Source: Flavobacteriaceae bacterium UBA1903 (GTDB lineage Bacteria; Bacteroidota; Bacteroidia; Flavobacteriales; Flavobacteriaceae). Taken from it: a DNA stretch of 64,000 nt. Made by a program: the position numbers and the translations under genes. The notes beneath the pieces were generated by a model. That model did no database searches and was not told where the DNA came from. It worked only from the letters and a program-made list of their open reading frames with translations. Shown in pieces: positions 26,382 through 36,962 of the stretch (within the stretch, counting starts at the first letter, position 1; every line of letters starts with the position of its first letter). Location: assembly GCA_002337605.1 (NCBI GenBank), contig DDGL01000014.1:331963-395962 (forward strand). Direction: 5' to 3'.

Positions 26382-29189
26382 CTACTTATTTGACTTCAGC
26401 TTCTTTTTCACTGCAACTTCCTGGAAGCCTTCAATGATATCGTCTACTTGTATGTCGTTGTAGTTCTTTAACTGGATACCACAATCGTACCCTTTTGCTA
26501 CTTCTTTTACATCGTCCTTGAAACGTTTTAACGATTCCAGATCACCTGTATGGATTACCACGCCTTCACGTATTAAACGAATACTGTTGTTACGGATAAT
26601 CTTACCGCTGGTTACCATACAACCTGCAATAGTTCCTACTTTGGAGATCTTAAAGGTTTCTCTAATTTCAGCAGTACCTGTGATCTCCTCTTTCATCTCC
26701 GGAGATAACATTCCTTCCATCGCGTCTTTCAAGTCGTTGATGGCTGCGTAGATAATAGAGTAGGTACGGATATCGATTTCTTCCTTATCGGCTATCTGGC
26801 GTGCATTCCCCATTGGGCGCACGTTAAATCCTATGATAATTGCATCGGAAGCAGAAGCTAACAACACATCACTTTCGGTAATAGGTCCTACTGCTTTGTG
26901 GATAATATTTACCTGAATTTCGTCTGTAGATAGTTTTTGGAACGAGTCTGTCAAGGCTTCAACCGAACCGTCCACATCCCCTTTCAGGATAATGTTAAGC
27001 TCTTTAAAGTCTCCCAGGGCAATACGACGTCCAATTTCATCCAGAGTAATATGGCGTTGTGTCCTTACAGATTGCTCACGTTGTAACTGTGTACGTTTAT
27101 TGGCAATGTCTTTTGCCTCACGCTCGTCTACAAATACATTAAACTTATCACCCGCTTGTGGCGCACCGTCCAGTCCTAAGATAGACACTGGTGTTGATGG
27201 TCCTGCAGTTTTTACGTTGTTTCCACGCTCATCCTGCATCGCTTTAATTTTACCACTGTGTTGACCGGCCAGTACGTAGTCTCCTATTTTAAGAGTACCT
27301 CCTTGTACCAGAATTGTGGAAACATACCCTCGACCTTTGTCTAAGAATGCTTCTACAACGGTACCGTTGGCTAATCTGTCCGGATTTGCCTGTAGCTCTA
27401 ATAATTCGGCTTCCAGCAATACTTTTTCCAGTAATTCTTTAACGCCCTCCCCTGTTTTTGCTGAAATGTCGTGGGATTGTATTTTACCACCCCAGTCTTC
27501 CACCAATAGGTTCATTTGTGCGAGTCCTTGCTTAATGTTGTCAGGATTTGCGGTAGGCTTATCTATTTTGTTGATCGCAAATACAATAGGTACTCCAGCT
27601 GCTTGCGCGTGGCTGATCGCTTCCTTCGTTTGCGGCATAATATCGTCGTCTGCAGCCACTACAATAATGGCAAGATCGGTAACCTGAGCACCTCTTGCAC
27701 GCATTGCGGTAAAGGCCTCGTGACCTGGTGTATCTAAGAAAGCTATTTTCTGGCCTCCTTCTAATTGTACTCCGTATGCCCCGATATGTTGTGTAATTCC
27801 TCCACTTTCTCCTGCAATTACATTCTCTTTACGAATATAATCCAGTAAGGATGTTTTACCGTGATCTACGTGACCCATTACGGTAACAATTGGCGCACGT
27901 GCTTCTAAATCTTCCGGAGCATCCTCTTCATCAAATTTAGACTCTTCAATATCGGCTGTTATAAATTCTACTTCGTAGCCAAACTCGTCTGCTACAATGG
28001 TAAGTGTTTCAGCATCCAGACGCTGGTTCATTGTCACCATCATTCCAAGTGACATACATGCAGAAATTACGTTAGTTACGGGAACGTCCATCATAGTAGC
28101 AACTTCACTTACGGTAACAAACTCTGTTACTTTCAACAGTTTGCTATCCAGTTCTTGTTGTGCCAGATCATCTTCTGTCTTTTGACGGTGGCTATCTCGT
28201 TTTTCACGACGGTATTTAGCTCCTTTTCCTTTAGACGATTTCCCCTGCAGTTTTTCCAGGGTTTCTCTTACCTGCTTTTGGATTTCTTCCTCGGTAGGCT
28301 CTTCTTTAGGAGTATTTGTTCTTCCTCTTCCTCTTCCTCGGTTATTACTTTGCCCTCCGCTGGTACCAGGACCTTTACTTATACGTCTACGACGCCCACG
28401 TTTTTCTTTGTTGGCATCGGTTTTTTCTTTTTTCTTTTTCTCAGGCTTTTTGAACTGAGTAAGGTCAATTTTCTTTCCTGTGAAGTTAGGTCCGTCAAGC
28501 TTTTTATAGGTAGTTTTTACTATATCACTCCCTTTCGTAGCCTCCTGTTCTTTTGCCTCTTCTGTTGGAGGTGCAGTCTTTTCTTCAGTTTCTTTAGCTA
28601 CTTCTTTTTTCGCAGTTGTCTTTTCCTCTGCCTTTTCAGTTTTAACTTCTTTTTTAGTTGCTTCTTTCTTTTCAGCAGCTTTCTTTTTTGGCTTTTCTTC
28701 TGTAGGTGCTTTTTCTGCAGCTTTCTCCTTCTTAGCCTCTTCTTTTGTTGTTTCTTTTGCTTCTTCTTTAACTTCTTCCTTAGGAGACTCTTCTTTTAGT
28801 TCCTCCTTTTTCTCTTCCTTCGCATCGGCTTTCTTAGCATCAAGGTCAATTTTACCAACCTGTTTAAGGCCTCCTAAATTGGCTTCGGCTTTTATTACTT
28901 TTCTGGCTTCGGCTTTCTGCTCTTTCTCCTCAAGTTCGCGCTCGCGCTCAATACGTAGCTCTTCCTTCTCCTTACGTTTCTCTTCGCCAACTTCTTTTGA
29001 GGCTACTTTCTTGCTCTTATCTGTTTGAAATTCTTCAAACAGCGCTTCATATTCTTCACCAGAAATCTTGGTAGTAGGGCGTGCCTCTACCTCGTATCCC
29101 TTGGAACCTAAAAATTCCACGGCACGATCTAGCGAGATATTGAATTCGCGCAATACTTTGCTCAGCCTCATTGTTTTTGTTTCAGCCAT
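26382..29189 (-). CDS. infB: Translation initiation factor IF-2
   Basis: IF-2 is the GTPase that brings initiator tRNA to the small ribosomal subunit. The 935 residues begin with a helical IF2-N domain ([20 protein letters not shown]), then a long Lys/Glu/Ala-rich region (about 60-345) typical of Bacteroidota IF-2, a second IF2-N motif, and the GTPase domain with GHVDHGKT at 439-446, DTPGHEAF and NKID. The four C-terminal domains end with [15 protein letters not shown]. It follows nusA by 61 bases in the rimP-nusA-infB operon, and a strong terminator lies 46 bases past its stop. Confidence 0.98.
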   Translation of the reverse strand: MAETKTMRLSKVLREFNISLDRAVEFLGSKGYEVEARPTTKISGEEYEALFEEFQTDKSKKVASKEVGEEKRKEKEELRIERERELEEKEQKAEARKVIKAEANLGGLKQVGKIDLDAKKADAKEEKKEELKEESPKEEVKEEAKETTKEEAKKEKAAEKAPTEEKPKKKAAEKKEATKKEVKTEKAEEKTTAKKEVAKETEEKTAPPTEEAKEQEATKGSDIVKTTYKKLDGPNFTGKKIDLTQFKKPEKKKKEKTDANKEKRGRRRRISKGPGTSGGQSNNRGRGRGRTNTPKEEPTEEEIQKQVRETLEKLQGKSSKGKGAKYRREKRDSHRQKTEDDLAQQELDSKLLKVTEFVTVSEVATMMDVPVTNVISACMSLGMMVTMNQRLDAETLTIVADEFGYEVEFITADIEESKFDEEDAPEDLEARAPIVTVMGHVDHGKTSLLDYIRKENVIAGESGGITQHIGAYGVQLEGGQKIAFLDTPGHEAFTAMRARGAQVTDLAIIVVAADDDIMPQTKEAISHAQAAGVPIVFAINKIDKPTANPDNIKQGLAQMNLLVEDWGGKIQSHDISAKTGEGVKELLEKVLLEAELLELQANPDRLANGTVVEAFLDKGRGYVSTILVQGGTLKIGDYVLAGQHSGKIKAMQDERGNNVKTAGPSTPVSILGLDGAPQAGDKFNVFVDEREAKDIANKRTQLQREQSVRTQRHITLDEIGRRIALGDFKELNIILKGDVDGSVEALTDSFQKLSTDEIQVNIIHKAVGPITESDVLLASASDAIIIGFNVRPMGNARQIADKEEIDIRTYSIIYAAINDLKDAMEGMLSPEMKEEITGTAEIRETFKISKVGTIAGCMVTSGKIIRNNSIRLIREGVVIHTGDLESLKRFKDDVKEVAKGYDCGIQLKNYNDIQVDDIIEGFQEVAVKKKLKSNK

Positions 29190-29250
29190 AAAAATGCTTC
29201 CTTTTTTCTAACGTGTTGTAAAAGTAGTTAAAATGTGTGCTACGTTAAAA

Positions 29251-30483
29251 CTACTCTTCAAATTCTTCTTTTAATATATTCACCACTTCCTGAATGGTTT
29301 CTTCTTCCAGATCGGTACGTTTTACCAGATCTGCAATGTCTTGTTCCAGCACACTTTTCGCAGTATCAAGTCCAATTTTCTTGAACTCGTCTATAATCCA
29401 TCCGTCAATTTCATCAGAGAACTCTCTTAACTCTACATCTTCTTCAGCTCCTTCTCTCAATACATCGATTTCAAAACCAGTGAGTTGTCCCGCCAGACGT
29501 ATGTTATGTCCGCCACGACCAATTGCTTTAGAAACCTCTTCCGGCTTCAAAATTACCTCAGCTCTTTTTGTTTCTTCATTAATCTTAACTGAAGTCACTC
29601 TGGCCGGGCTTAGCGCACGTGTAATAAACAGTGTTAAATTTTCAGTGTAATTAATTACGTCAATATTTTCGTTCCCTAGCTCACGAACAATTCCGTGAAT
29701 ACGGCTTCCTTTCATCCCTACACAGGCACCTACCGGATCAATACGGTCGTCATAACTATCTACAGCTACTTTTGCCTTCTCCCCCGGAATACGTACTACT
29801 TTTTTAACTGTAATTAAACCGTCAAAAACTTCTGGGATTTCCTGCTCAAACAGTTTTTCCAAAAATACCGGATTGGCGCGCGACATAATAATCGCAGGTT
29901 TGTTTCCTTTTAACTCTACACTTTCAATAATCCCACGTACGTTATCTCCTTTGCGGAAAAAATCTGAAGGTATTTGTTTGTCCTTCGGAAGTATGATCTC
30001 GTTTCCTTCGTCGTCCAGTAAAATTACAGCACGGTGACGGATGTGGTGTACTTCAGCAGTATAAATCTCTCCTTCAAGGTCTTTAAACTGTTTGTAAATG
30101 ATAGTATTATCGTGTTCGTGAATCTTTGAAATTAAGTTCTGGCGCAATGCCAAGATGGAACGACGTCCCAACTGCATTAATTTTACTTCTTCTGAAACAT
30201 CTTCGCCTACTTCAAAGTCATCTTCAATTTTACGAGCTTCGGTTAATGAAATTTCTTCGTTTGGATCTTCCACTTCACCATCTGCAACTACAATTCGGTT
30301 TCTCCAAATCTCTAAATCTCCTTTGTCTGGGTTTACAATAATATCAAAATTATCGTCGCTACCAAATTTCTTTTTTAAAGCATTTCTGAATACTTCCTCA
30401 AGTATCGCCATAAGCGTTACTCTATCTATTTGCTTGTCGTCTTTAAATTCAGAAAATGAATCGATTAATGCTAAATTTTCCAT
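29251..30483 (-). CDS. nusA: Transcription termination/antitermination protein NusA
   Basis: NusA binds RNA polymerase and modulates pausing, termination and antitermination. The 410 residues contain the N-terminal polymerase-binding domain (IDRVTLMAILEEVFRNALKK), an S1 domain (EIYTAEVHHIRHRAVILLDD), and two KH domains (GACVGMKGSRIHGIVREL and KAIGRGGHNIRLAGQLTG). It ends shortly after a partial helical repeat, so it lacks the duplicated acidic repeats of the 495-residue E. coli protein, as is usual outside Proteobacteria. It is 8 bases after rimP. Confidence 0.98.
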   Translation of the reverse strand: MENLALIDSFSEFKDDKQIDRVTLMAILEEVFRNALKKKFGSDDNFDIIVNPDKGDLEIWRNRIVVADGEVEDPNEEISLTEARKIEDDFEVGEDVSEEVKLMQLGRRSILALRQNLISKIHEHDNTIIYKQFKDLEGEIYTAEVHHIRHRAVILLDDEGNEIILPKDKQIPSDFFRKGDNVRGIIESVELKGNKPAIIMSRANPVFLEKLFEQEIPEVFDGLITVKKVVRIPGEKAKVAVDSYDDRIDPVGACVGMKGSRIHGIVRELGNENIDVINYTENLTLFITRALSPARVTSVKINEETKRAEVILKPEEVSKAIGRGGHNIRLAGQLTGFEIDVLREGAEEDVELREFSDEIDGWIIDEFKKIGLDTAKSVLEQDIADLVKRTDLEEETIQEVVNILKEEFEE

Positions 30484-30491
30484 GGCATCTT

Positions 30492-30953
30492 TTAATTAAA
30501 TTTTATCATCACTTTTGCTTCTACAATATCGTTATAAGGCACGGTCGCTTCTTTTTTTACGGTCACCTTGCCTTTTCCTACAGGCTTTGGCTCACGGGCT
30601 TTCCACTTTAACGTTACGGCATCTTCCGTCACCTCGGTTAACTCTCCCTCTATGGTATCATTTTCAGTTGTAAGCTGCAATGACCTCCCAACATTTTTTT
30701 TATACTGTCGCACCATAGTAAGTGGTTCTGAAACACCTGCACTAAGTACCTCCAAAGAAAAATCCTGCTCTTCCCTATCTAGATTATGTTCAATAGCACG
30801 GCTCACATCCATACAGTCCTGTACAGACACCCCGTTGTCTCCATCAATAATAACACGTATCTGATTTGCCCCCGTAATGGAAAGGTCAATCAAAAACAGA
30901 TGTGGCTTTTCTGCCAGGGCTTCATTTAGTAATTTTTCTACTTCTTTTTGCAT
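30492..30953 (-). CDS. rimP: Ribosome maturation factor RimP
   Basis: RimP helps maturation of the 30S subunit. The 153 residues fit the family: N-terminal domain with LFLIDLSITGANQIRVIIDG and DCMDVSRAIEHNLDREEQDF, then FSLEVLSAGVSEPLTMVRQY (the LEVSSPGxxRPL-type motif) and the C-terminal SH3-like domain ending in VEAKVMIKF. It is the first gene of the operon, with a hairpin of terminator form in its leader. Confidence 0.95.
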   Translation of the reverse strand: MQKEVEKLLNEALAEKPHLFLIDLSITGANQIRVIIDGDNGVSVQDCMDVSRAIEHNLDREEQDFSLEVLSAGVSEPLTMVRQYKKNVGRSLQLTTENDTIEGELTEVTEDAVTLKWKAREPKPVGKGKVTVKKEATVPYNDIVEAKVMIKFN

Positions 30954-30973
30954 TGTTTACAGTAAATTTGGGC

Positions 30974-31005
30974 TATAAAAAGAGGGGACTTTTAGTGTCC
31001 CCTCT
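30974..31005 (-). terminator. Terminator-like hairpin in the rimP-nusA-infB leader (possible attenuator)
   Basis: On the minus strand AGAGGGGAC, loop ACTAAAA, GTCCCCTCT, then TTTTATAG make a GC-rich 9-base-pair stem with a T run. It lies between the TATATTTG box (31037-31030) and the rimP ATG (30953), starting roughly 17-20 bases after the inferred transcription start. No gene on this strand ends upstream, so it does not close another transcript. The form suits transcription attenuation of an operon that encodes NusA. Confidence 0.7.
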
Positions 31006-31029
31006 ACTTATTGTGTATCAAATTCGGTG

Positions 31030-31037
31030 CAAATATA
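31030..31037 (-). promoter_or_regulatory. Promoter box of rimP-nusA-infB
   Basis: TATATTTG followed by CACC on the minus strand is an exact TAnnTTTG match 77 bases before the rimP start. A well-placed TTG was not found. Confidence 0.6.
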
Positions 31038-31127
31038 CTACAAATTTTCAGAATTAAAAAAGGAATGTCAGCCGATTAATTTTTTGTACCTTACTGATAG
31101 CTAAACAATCTAAAAAACACTACGCAT

Positions 31128-31949
31128 ATGAAACGCATCCTTGTACCTACAGATTTTTCAACCCAGGCAGATAATGCCCTTAAAGTAGCAGCTTTAATTG
31201 CTGAAAAGAATACTGCTGAAATCTATTTAGAACATTCGCTGGACCTTCCTGGAAACCTAACTACAGGCGATGTTACCAGAGCTAAACCAGAATCTATCTA
31301 CTTTATAAAACTAGCCAATCAGAAATTTGAAAAGCTTCTAAAAAGAGACTACCTGGCTAAGATCGACATTCACGAAGCAATTGGTCACGGGGAGATTTAT
31401 GACGATGTGCAACTTACCGTAAAAGATAAAGACATAGACCTTATTGTTATGGGCTCACACGGTACTAGTGGGTTTAAAGAAATGTTTATAGGAAGTAATG
31501 CAGAAAAGGTAGTTCGTACTTCAGAAATCCCCGTACTCGTAATTAAAAACGAACACGAAACTTTTGATATTAAGGATTTTGTGTTTGCAACAGATTTTGC
31601 CGAAGAATGCCGTAAGCCTTTTGCACAAGCTCAGAAATTTGCCAAAGATGTAGGAGCAAAAATACACTTGTTATATGTAAATGCGCCGAACGATTTTAAG
31701 ACCACTGAAGAAATTAATAACATTATAAATAAATTCCTGAAAGGAACGGGCGCCGAAAATTACACGACCAATATCTACTGCGATACAACTGTAGAAAAAG
31801 GAATATTAGGATTTGCAAGAAGTATTGGAGCGCAACTTATAGGAATGAGTACCCACGGTCGTAAAGGACTTTCACACTTTTTTAATGGTAGTATAAGTGA
31901 AGATTTGGTGAACCATGCCAAGATGCCCGTAATCACTTTTAAAATTTAA
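31128..31949 (+). CDS. Tandem universal stress protein (UspA family)
   Basis: The 273 residues hold two Usp domains. The first (1-146) starts MKRILVPTDFSTQADNALKV and carries the ATP-binding signature GSHGTSGFKEMFIGSNAEKV and then the strand PVLVIK. The second (about 150-273) starts FVFATDFAEECRKPFAQAQK and ends with GMSTHGRKGLSHFFNGSISE and MPVITFKI. Both keep the G-x2-G-x9-G-S type loop, so nucleotide binding is likely in each. Proteins of this kind act in stress tolerance in the cytosol. The next gene starts 7 bases after the stop. Confidence 0.93.
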   Translation: MKRILVPTDFSTQADNALKVAALIAEKNTAEIYLEHSLDLPGNLTTGDVTRAKPESIYFIKLANQKFEKLLKRDYLAKIDIHEAIGHGEIYDDVQLTVKDKDIDLIVMGSHGTSGFKEMFIGSNAEKVVRTSEIPVLVIKNEHETFDIKDFVFATDFAEECRKPFAQAQKFAKDVGAKIHLLYVNAPNDFKTTEEINNIINKFLKGTGAENYTTNIYCDTTVEKGILGFARSIGAQLIGMSTHGRKGLSHFFNGSISEDLVNHAKMPVITFKI

Positions 31950-31956
31950 TTGTATT

Positions 31957-32607
31957 ATGACCGTTATAAAAGGCAACAAACCCAATTTATATATGCACGT
32001 TGCCACACTAATTACCGTTAGCCTAATACTATCATGCGGTTCCCCGCCAAAAGAAAAAAACAAGAATATAATTGGTCCTCCAGTAGAAGACACAACAACC
32101 CCTGTAAACATCCCAAAAGATGATTTGCCAAAACTAGAGGAACCCAAGGTACCCAAAGGAGCAGTGACCGCAAATTTTTTATCTGAGCGGGAACCTTTTT
32201 TTGCCGTAGTAGATAACGTAGACAGACGCAACGGAAGGACAACCGTTGTATTTGAAGGTGCCGCTGCCCCAAAAATTATAATTCCGGATGCCTATGGAGC
32301 AACTTTAACAACCCTTCGTTTTGATCAATTTGACCGTGACCTGCTTCTTGTTAAAGCAAAGCTGAAAGACCCCGTTTTCACAAAGCACTACCTCTATGTT
32401 TTAAGGAACAATAAGTGGAAGCTAGTTGTAAATGGCTTCTCCATACACAAGGACAACAACCCGGAAAGCCTTGACCCTATTGTGGTAGATCCAGAAAACC
32501 CCAGGAACATGAGGCGCTATTATTCTGTGTTCGATTTGGATAAGACAAGCTCAAAGGGCTACACGTGGCGGTTGCATACGGAGAGCGTTCCAATTCTGAA
32601 TAAGTAG
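31957..32607 (+). CDS. Hypothetical lipoprotein
   Basis: The 216-residue protein has a lipobox LILSC (Cys27 from the ATG at 31957). A start at the ATG at 31993 (MHVATLITVSLILSCG) would give a more normal lipoprotein signal of 15 residues; which is used is open. The mature part has a Pro/Lys/Glu-rich linker and then a beta-rich domain (GRTTVVFEGAAAPKIIIPDA). I do not recognise the family. It may be co-transcribed with the Usp gene 7 bases upstream. Confidence 0.72.
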   Translation: MTVIKGNKPNLYMHVATLITVSLILSCGSPPKEKNKNIIGPPVEDTTTPVNIPKDDLPKLEEPKVPKGAVTANFLSEREPFFAVVDNVDRRNGRTTVVFEGAAAPKIIIPDAYGATLTTLRFDQFDRDLLLVKAKLKDPVFTKHYLYVLRNNKWKLVVNGFSIHKDNNPESLDPIVVDPENPRNMRRYYSVFDLDKTSSKGYTWRLHTESVPILNK

Positions 32608-32734
32608 GCTACCTATTCAACACCTCTTCCCCGGAACAGAATAGTTTTGAGGCTTTTAGTATAGATAAATGTGCCCATATTTAAAATAAAATATATCTTG
32701 CACCAACCTACACGTTAACAAATTATCTATTAAA

Positions 32735-35700
32735 ATGAAAAAAATAGTCCCATTTCTCATTCTGTGTTTAGCAGCTTGCTTAACTTTTTTCCATTTCACA
32801 GAAACCACACCTGAAGTTCCTTCAGACCATAAAATTTCATCTGAAAATGTATATGTAAGCAAAAAAGAAGCGCTTGAATCTTTTAAACCCAATCTCAATG
32901 AGTCATTAAAAAGTGCTCTAGAATGGGCAAAAGCAAACCCTGAAGCCTTTGCAAATGGCCCAGCTACTTGTTTTGCTCCTGATACAGACAGAGCGTTTGT
33001 TGAAGCGTTTTATGCAAACAGAACTGCGATCCAGAATAGTTTAGGCATACAGACCAACCGATTTAATTTAGGAAACCGATGGAACTCAACCGCAACAAAC
33101 GGAGGAGGTTTAGGACAAGGTGATATCACCACCTTAACCTGGAGTTATGTCCCTGATGGCACCACCATAGGAAACGGAGGATGCCAATTACCGGATGCCG
33201 GTACTTTTACAAGTGATTTTATTAGTTTTTTTAATGGTATTTATGGACCGCCAGCTGTTCCTGGAGATTATACTACTGCACCCTGGCACACTATTTTTGT
33301 CAATATGTTTAACTCCTGGAGCACTACATCCGGGTTGATCTTTGTTTATGAACCCAATGACGACGGAGCTACCAACGTTTCCAGTACCGGAATCCTAGGA
33401 GTACGCGGTGATATGCGTATTTCCGGACACCTAATTGATGGAAACAGCGGTGTTCTTGCCTGTAATTATTTTCCTAATGGGGGCGATATGATCATAGACA
33501 CCGGAGACAACTATTTTGCAAATAACCCCACTATTGGAACTACCAATGTACTCACCCATGAAATAGGTCACGGTATAGGTATACAACATGTGTGCCCTGT
33601 AAACACAACCAAATTAATGGAGCCTTTTGTTACAACGGCATTTACAGGACCACAAGAAGATGATATTCTTGCCGCAAACAGAGGTTATGGAGATCCCGAT
33701 GGGACAAACGATACTGCAGTTGGAGCTACTTTCTTAGGCGCAAACCCAGTGCCTACTTCTTATTCGAGATCGCAACGAAGTATTGACGATAATGGAGACA
33801 CAGATTATTATTCATTTACTGTAAACCAAGCCACGACCCTTTCGGGAACACTCACACCCACTGGGACCACTTATTTAGACGGCGTACAAAACCCTAACGG
33901 CTCTTGTAGTGCCGGCTCTAATTTTAATGCACTTACCGTTGCAGATTTAATGTTTGAGATCGTCGATACTAATGGGGTTACCATTTTAGCAACAGGTAAC
34001 GGAAACGGCCCTGGTGTTGCTGAAACTGTAAATAACATCCCACTTCCCGTTGCGGGCACCTATTACGTAAAAGTAAATCAGGAAGGTACTGCAGTTAATA
34101 ATGTACAAATGTACGATCTGGACTTTAGCCTTTCAGGAGTTCCTAACGATGCTCCCGTTGCTACTGCACCAAATGCCCCAACTGTAAATGAGGATGATAT
34201 TAACGTAGCATTGGATAACAATATTGATGTTTCAGATCCCGATGGAGATAATCAAACCGTCACCTTTACAATAACTGGCGGAACTGTAACGCTTGGAGCT
34301 GGGGGTATTACCTTTGGTGGAGGCGGAAACGGAACTGCAAATTTTACAGCTGCTGGAACTCTGGCAAATATAAATACTGCCTTAGATGCTGCTACCTTTA
34401 CTCCTACGCCCAACCTGAACGGGGTTAACGCAGGTATAATTTCTTTTAGTAGCAACGATGGTATTGCAAATTCTAATGACGCTTCTGTAACCTTTGATAT
34501 TGGTGCTGTAAACGATGACCCAACCTACAATTCTTTACCAACCGATGTAATAGTAATCGAGAATACACCCTCTAATGTAGATTTATCTGCAGGTGTGTTT
34601 GATGATATTGATTCCGCAACAAGCCCAGTGACACTAACTATTACAGCAGGGGTGGGAACTTTAACAGGGGTTCCAGGAGGAGGAGTTTCAGTTTCAGGAG
34701 CAGCTAACACAGTGATCCTGGACGGAACAGCCGCAAACATAGACACATATTTAAACATACCTGCCAACCTTCAATATACCGGACCTCCCGGTTTAACCGG
34801 AGATGATGCTACTACGCTCACTATAACAGCAAACGATGGTGGAAACACAGGAGCTGGAGGAGGAACTACTGTCTCACTGGGGGTAGTAAATGTAGACATT
34901 GTCACCTGTAATCTTACTATTATGTGTCCTGCCAACGTTACCATTGAATGTGATGAAGACAGTTCACCAACAAACACAGGAACAGCCACTGCAACTGATG
35001 CATGTCCTGGAACTCCTGTCATTACCTTTTCGGATATGGTGGCTCCTGGAGTAGGAAATAATTCAGTAATAACAAGAACCTGGATGGCAACAAATGCTTA
35101 CGGAAACAGCTCGTCCTGCGATCAGATTATTACTGTTGAAGACACGACACCACCTGTACTAACATGCCCAGGCGATAGCACTATTGAATGTGACGAAGAC
35201 ACGACCCCGGCAAATACAGGCACAGCAACTGCCACAGACAACTGTGACGGCTCACCTGCAATTACTTTTAGTGACGTTATTACTATGGGAATGGGTAGTA
35301 ATTTTACCATAACAAGAACCTGGACAGCAACAGACGCCAATGCAAATGCCTCCAACTGCGTACAGGTAATTACAGTTGAAGACACAACCCCTCCGATGGC
35401 AAATTGCGCTGCGCCTTTAACGGTTCAACTAGATGCTTCAGGAAATATAAGTATTGATCCCTCGCAAATTAACAATGGCTCCATCGATAACTGCGGAGAT
35501 TCAACTTTAACAGTTTCTCCAGAAAGCTTTACTTGCGCAGATGTAGGTCCAAACATGGTAACCCTTACAGTAACTGATGAAAACGGAAACAGTTCATCCT
35601 GTACAACTACGGTAACAGTTGAGGACAGCCTACCACCAGCAATGGTATGCCAGGACATAACTGTTCAATTAGACGCAACAGGAAATGTGAGTATTACACC

Positions 35701-36886
35701 AGCAAGTATAGATGGAGGAAGCACAGACAACTGTGGTATTGCATCCATAACTGCATCCCCTACAGACTTTACCTGTGGAGACGTAGGACCAAATAACGTA
35801 ACCCTAACAATAACTGATGTAAACGGAAATAGCAATACCTGTACGGCCATAGTCACTGTGGAAGACACGATCGACCCAATAGCAGTATGCCAGGACATTA
35901 CCATACAGCTAGACGCTAACGGCAACGCAAGCATTGTAGCAACAGATGTAGATGGAGGAAGTACAGATAACTGTGAAACTCTAGCGCTAAGCTTAGACAT
36001 GGATACTTTTAACTGTGCAAACGTAGGGCCAAACGATGTGGTACTTACAGCAACAGATATAAGCGGAAACAGCAGTAGCTGTGTAGCTGTGGTGACAGTA
36101 GAAGACAACTCAACACCGTCCTTCACCTGCCAGAATATAACTGTGCCGTTAGATGAGACAGGTACTGTCACTATTCTTCCTGAAGATGTAATTACAAACC
36201 TGGAAGATGTCTGTAATACACTTACCATAGAACTGGACGTGGACACTTTTACGTGCGCTAATATAGGAACCCCCACCGTTGTAACTGTGACTGCAAACAA
36301 TGCAAACGGAGTTATGATTACCTGTACTGCCACTGTAAATGTAGTAGACACACTGGGTCCAGCCTTTGATAATAGCACGCTTCCGAGCGACCAGGAGCGC
36401 GAAACAGACACCAATGGAGAGTACATTCTTGAAGACTTTACCCAAGGAGTGTTAGTTACCGACAATTGCAGCTCAGTAGGAGCAGGAATTGTTCTTGAAC
36501 AGGATCCCCTAATAGGATCGGTACTTACTGCTGGTGTGTACGACATTATCCTGAGTGTTGAGGACGAATACGGCAATAGTGATGCATATATATTTGAGCT
36601 GGTAGTAACACAAACGTTAGGGATTGAAGAAAATAATTTCGATACCTCGAGTCTCACTGTATACCCCAACCCAGCTTCAAATTACGTAGTTTTAAGTAAT
36701 CCAAAGTCCATACCATTAAAAGGCATAGGTATCTACGATATTACAGGTCGCTTAATTAAAAATGTTGCTTATACAACTGGAGCATCCGAAATACAAATGG
36801 ACATTTCAGAATTAGCAAATGCAACTTATTTTATTTTAATTACTACTGAAATTGGACAGGTTACAAAGCAATTGATAAAAAAGTAG
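32735..36886 (+). CDS. Large secreted matrixin-like metalloprotease with Ig-like repeats and T9SS tail
   Basis: The 1383-residue protein begins with a signal peptide. Residues about 95-335 form a zinc protease domain with VLTHEIGHGIGIQH at about 272-285 (HExxHxxGxxH type, first His at 275), with a Met in TTKLMEP suiting the Met-turn of matrixins. Next is a pre-peptidase-like beta domain (TDYYSFTVNQATTLSGTL). Two cadherin-like/Ig domains follow (VNEDDINVALDNNIDVSDPD; SFSSNDGIANSNDASVTFDI). Then come six HYR-like repeats of about 70-80 residues: two with IECDED and TATATD, four with QLDA/DE, DNC and VTVEDTxxP. The end (LTVYPNPASNYVVL ... KQLIKK) is a T9SS type A sorting domain. It should be exported and surface-bound. 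A near-consensus TATATCTTG box lies upstream. Confidence 0.92.
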   Translation: MKKIVPFLILCLAACLTFFHFTETTPEVPSDHKISSENVYVSKKEALESFKPNLNESLKSALEWAKANPEAFANGPATCFAPDTDRAFVEAFYANRTAIQNSLGIQTNRFNLGNRWNSTATNGGGLGQGDITTLTWSYVPDGTTIGNGGCQLPDAGTFTSDFISFFNGIYGPPAVPGDYTTAPWHTIFVNMFNSWSTTSGLIFVYEPNDDGATNVSSTGILGVRGDMRISGHLIDGNSGVLACNYFPNGGDMIIDTGDNYFANNPTIGTTNVLTHEIGHGIGIQHVCPVNTTKLMEPFVTTAFTGPQEDDILAANRGYGDPDGTNDTAVGATFLGANPVPTSYSRSQRSIDDNGDTDYYSFTVNQATTLSGTLTPTGTTYLDGVQNPNGSCSAGSNFNALTVADLMFEIVDTNGVTILATGNGNGPGVAETVNNIPLPVAGTYYVKVNQEGTAVNNVQMYDLDFSLSGVPNDAPVATAPNAPTVNEDDINVALDNNIDVSDPDGDNQTVTFTITGGTVTLGAGGITFGGGGNGTANFTAAGTLANINTALDAATFTPTPNLNGVNAGIISFSSNDGIANSNDASVTFDIGAVNDDPTYNSLPTDVIVIENTPSNVDLSAGVFDDIDSATSPVTLTITAGVGTLTGVPGGGVSVSGAANTVILDGTAANIDTYLNIPANLQYTGPPGLTGDDATTLTITANDGGNTGAGGGTTVSLGVVNVDIVTCNLTIMCPANVTIECDEDSSPTNTGTATATDACPGTPVITFSDMVAPGVGNNSVITRTWMATNAYGNSSSCDQIITVEDTTPPVLTCPGDSTIECDEDTTPANTGTATATDNCDGSPAITFSDVITMGMGSNFTITRTWTATDANANASNCVQVITVEDTTPPMANCAAPLTVQLDASGNISIDPSQINNGSIDNCGDSTLTVSPESFTCADVGPNMVTLTVTDENGNSSSCTTTVTVEDSLPPAMVCQDITVQLDATGNVSITPASIDGGSTDNCGIASITASPTDFTCGDVGPNNVTLTITDVNGNSNTCTAIVTVEDTIDPIAVCQDITIQLDANGNASIVATDVDGGSTDNCETLALSLDMDTFNCANVGPNDVVLTATDISGNSSSCVAVVTVEDNSTPSFTCQNITVPLDETGTVTILPEDVITNLEDVCNTLTIELDVDTFTCANIGTPTVVTVTANNANGVMITCTATVNVVDTLGPAFDNSTLPSDQERETDTNGEYILEDFTQGVLVTDNCSSVGAGIVLEQDPLIGSVLTAGVYDIILSVEDEYGNSDAYIFELVVTQTLGIEENNFDTSSLTVYPNPASNYVVLSNPKSIPLKGIGIYDITGRLIKNVAYTTGASEIQMDISELANATYFILITTEIGQVTKQLIKK

Positions 36887-36919
36887 CTTTTAAGAGTAAG
36901 CCTAACAAGTAATTAGACA

Positions 36920-36954
36920 ACACCTCCTTCTAGCATTGAAGGAGGTGTTTTTTG
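36920..36954 (+). terminator. Terminator of the metalloprotease gene
   Basis: ACACCTCCTTC, loop TAGCATT, GAAGGAGGTGT gives a perfect 11-base-pair stem followed by six T. It is 33 bases after the stop. Confidence 0.92.
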
Positions 36955-36962
36955 TAAGAATA

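Noticed and set aside
28155..28799. A 214-codon plus-strand frame rich in Phe, Ser and Cys
   Set aside because: It is antisense to the Lys/Glu-rich region of infB; the biased composition only mirrors that region.
34906..36350. Regularly spaced DNA repeats as a possible CRISPR array
   Set aside because: The period is over 200 bases, the repeats are imperfect and stay in frame; they encode HYR-like protein domains.
35665..36669. A 334-codon minus-strand frame
   Set aside because: It is antisense to the repeats of the large metalloprotease and has no domain or start signal; the repeats keep the opposite frame open.
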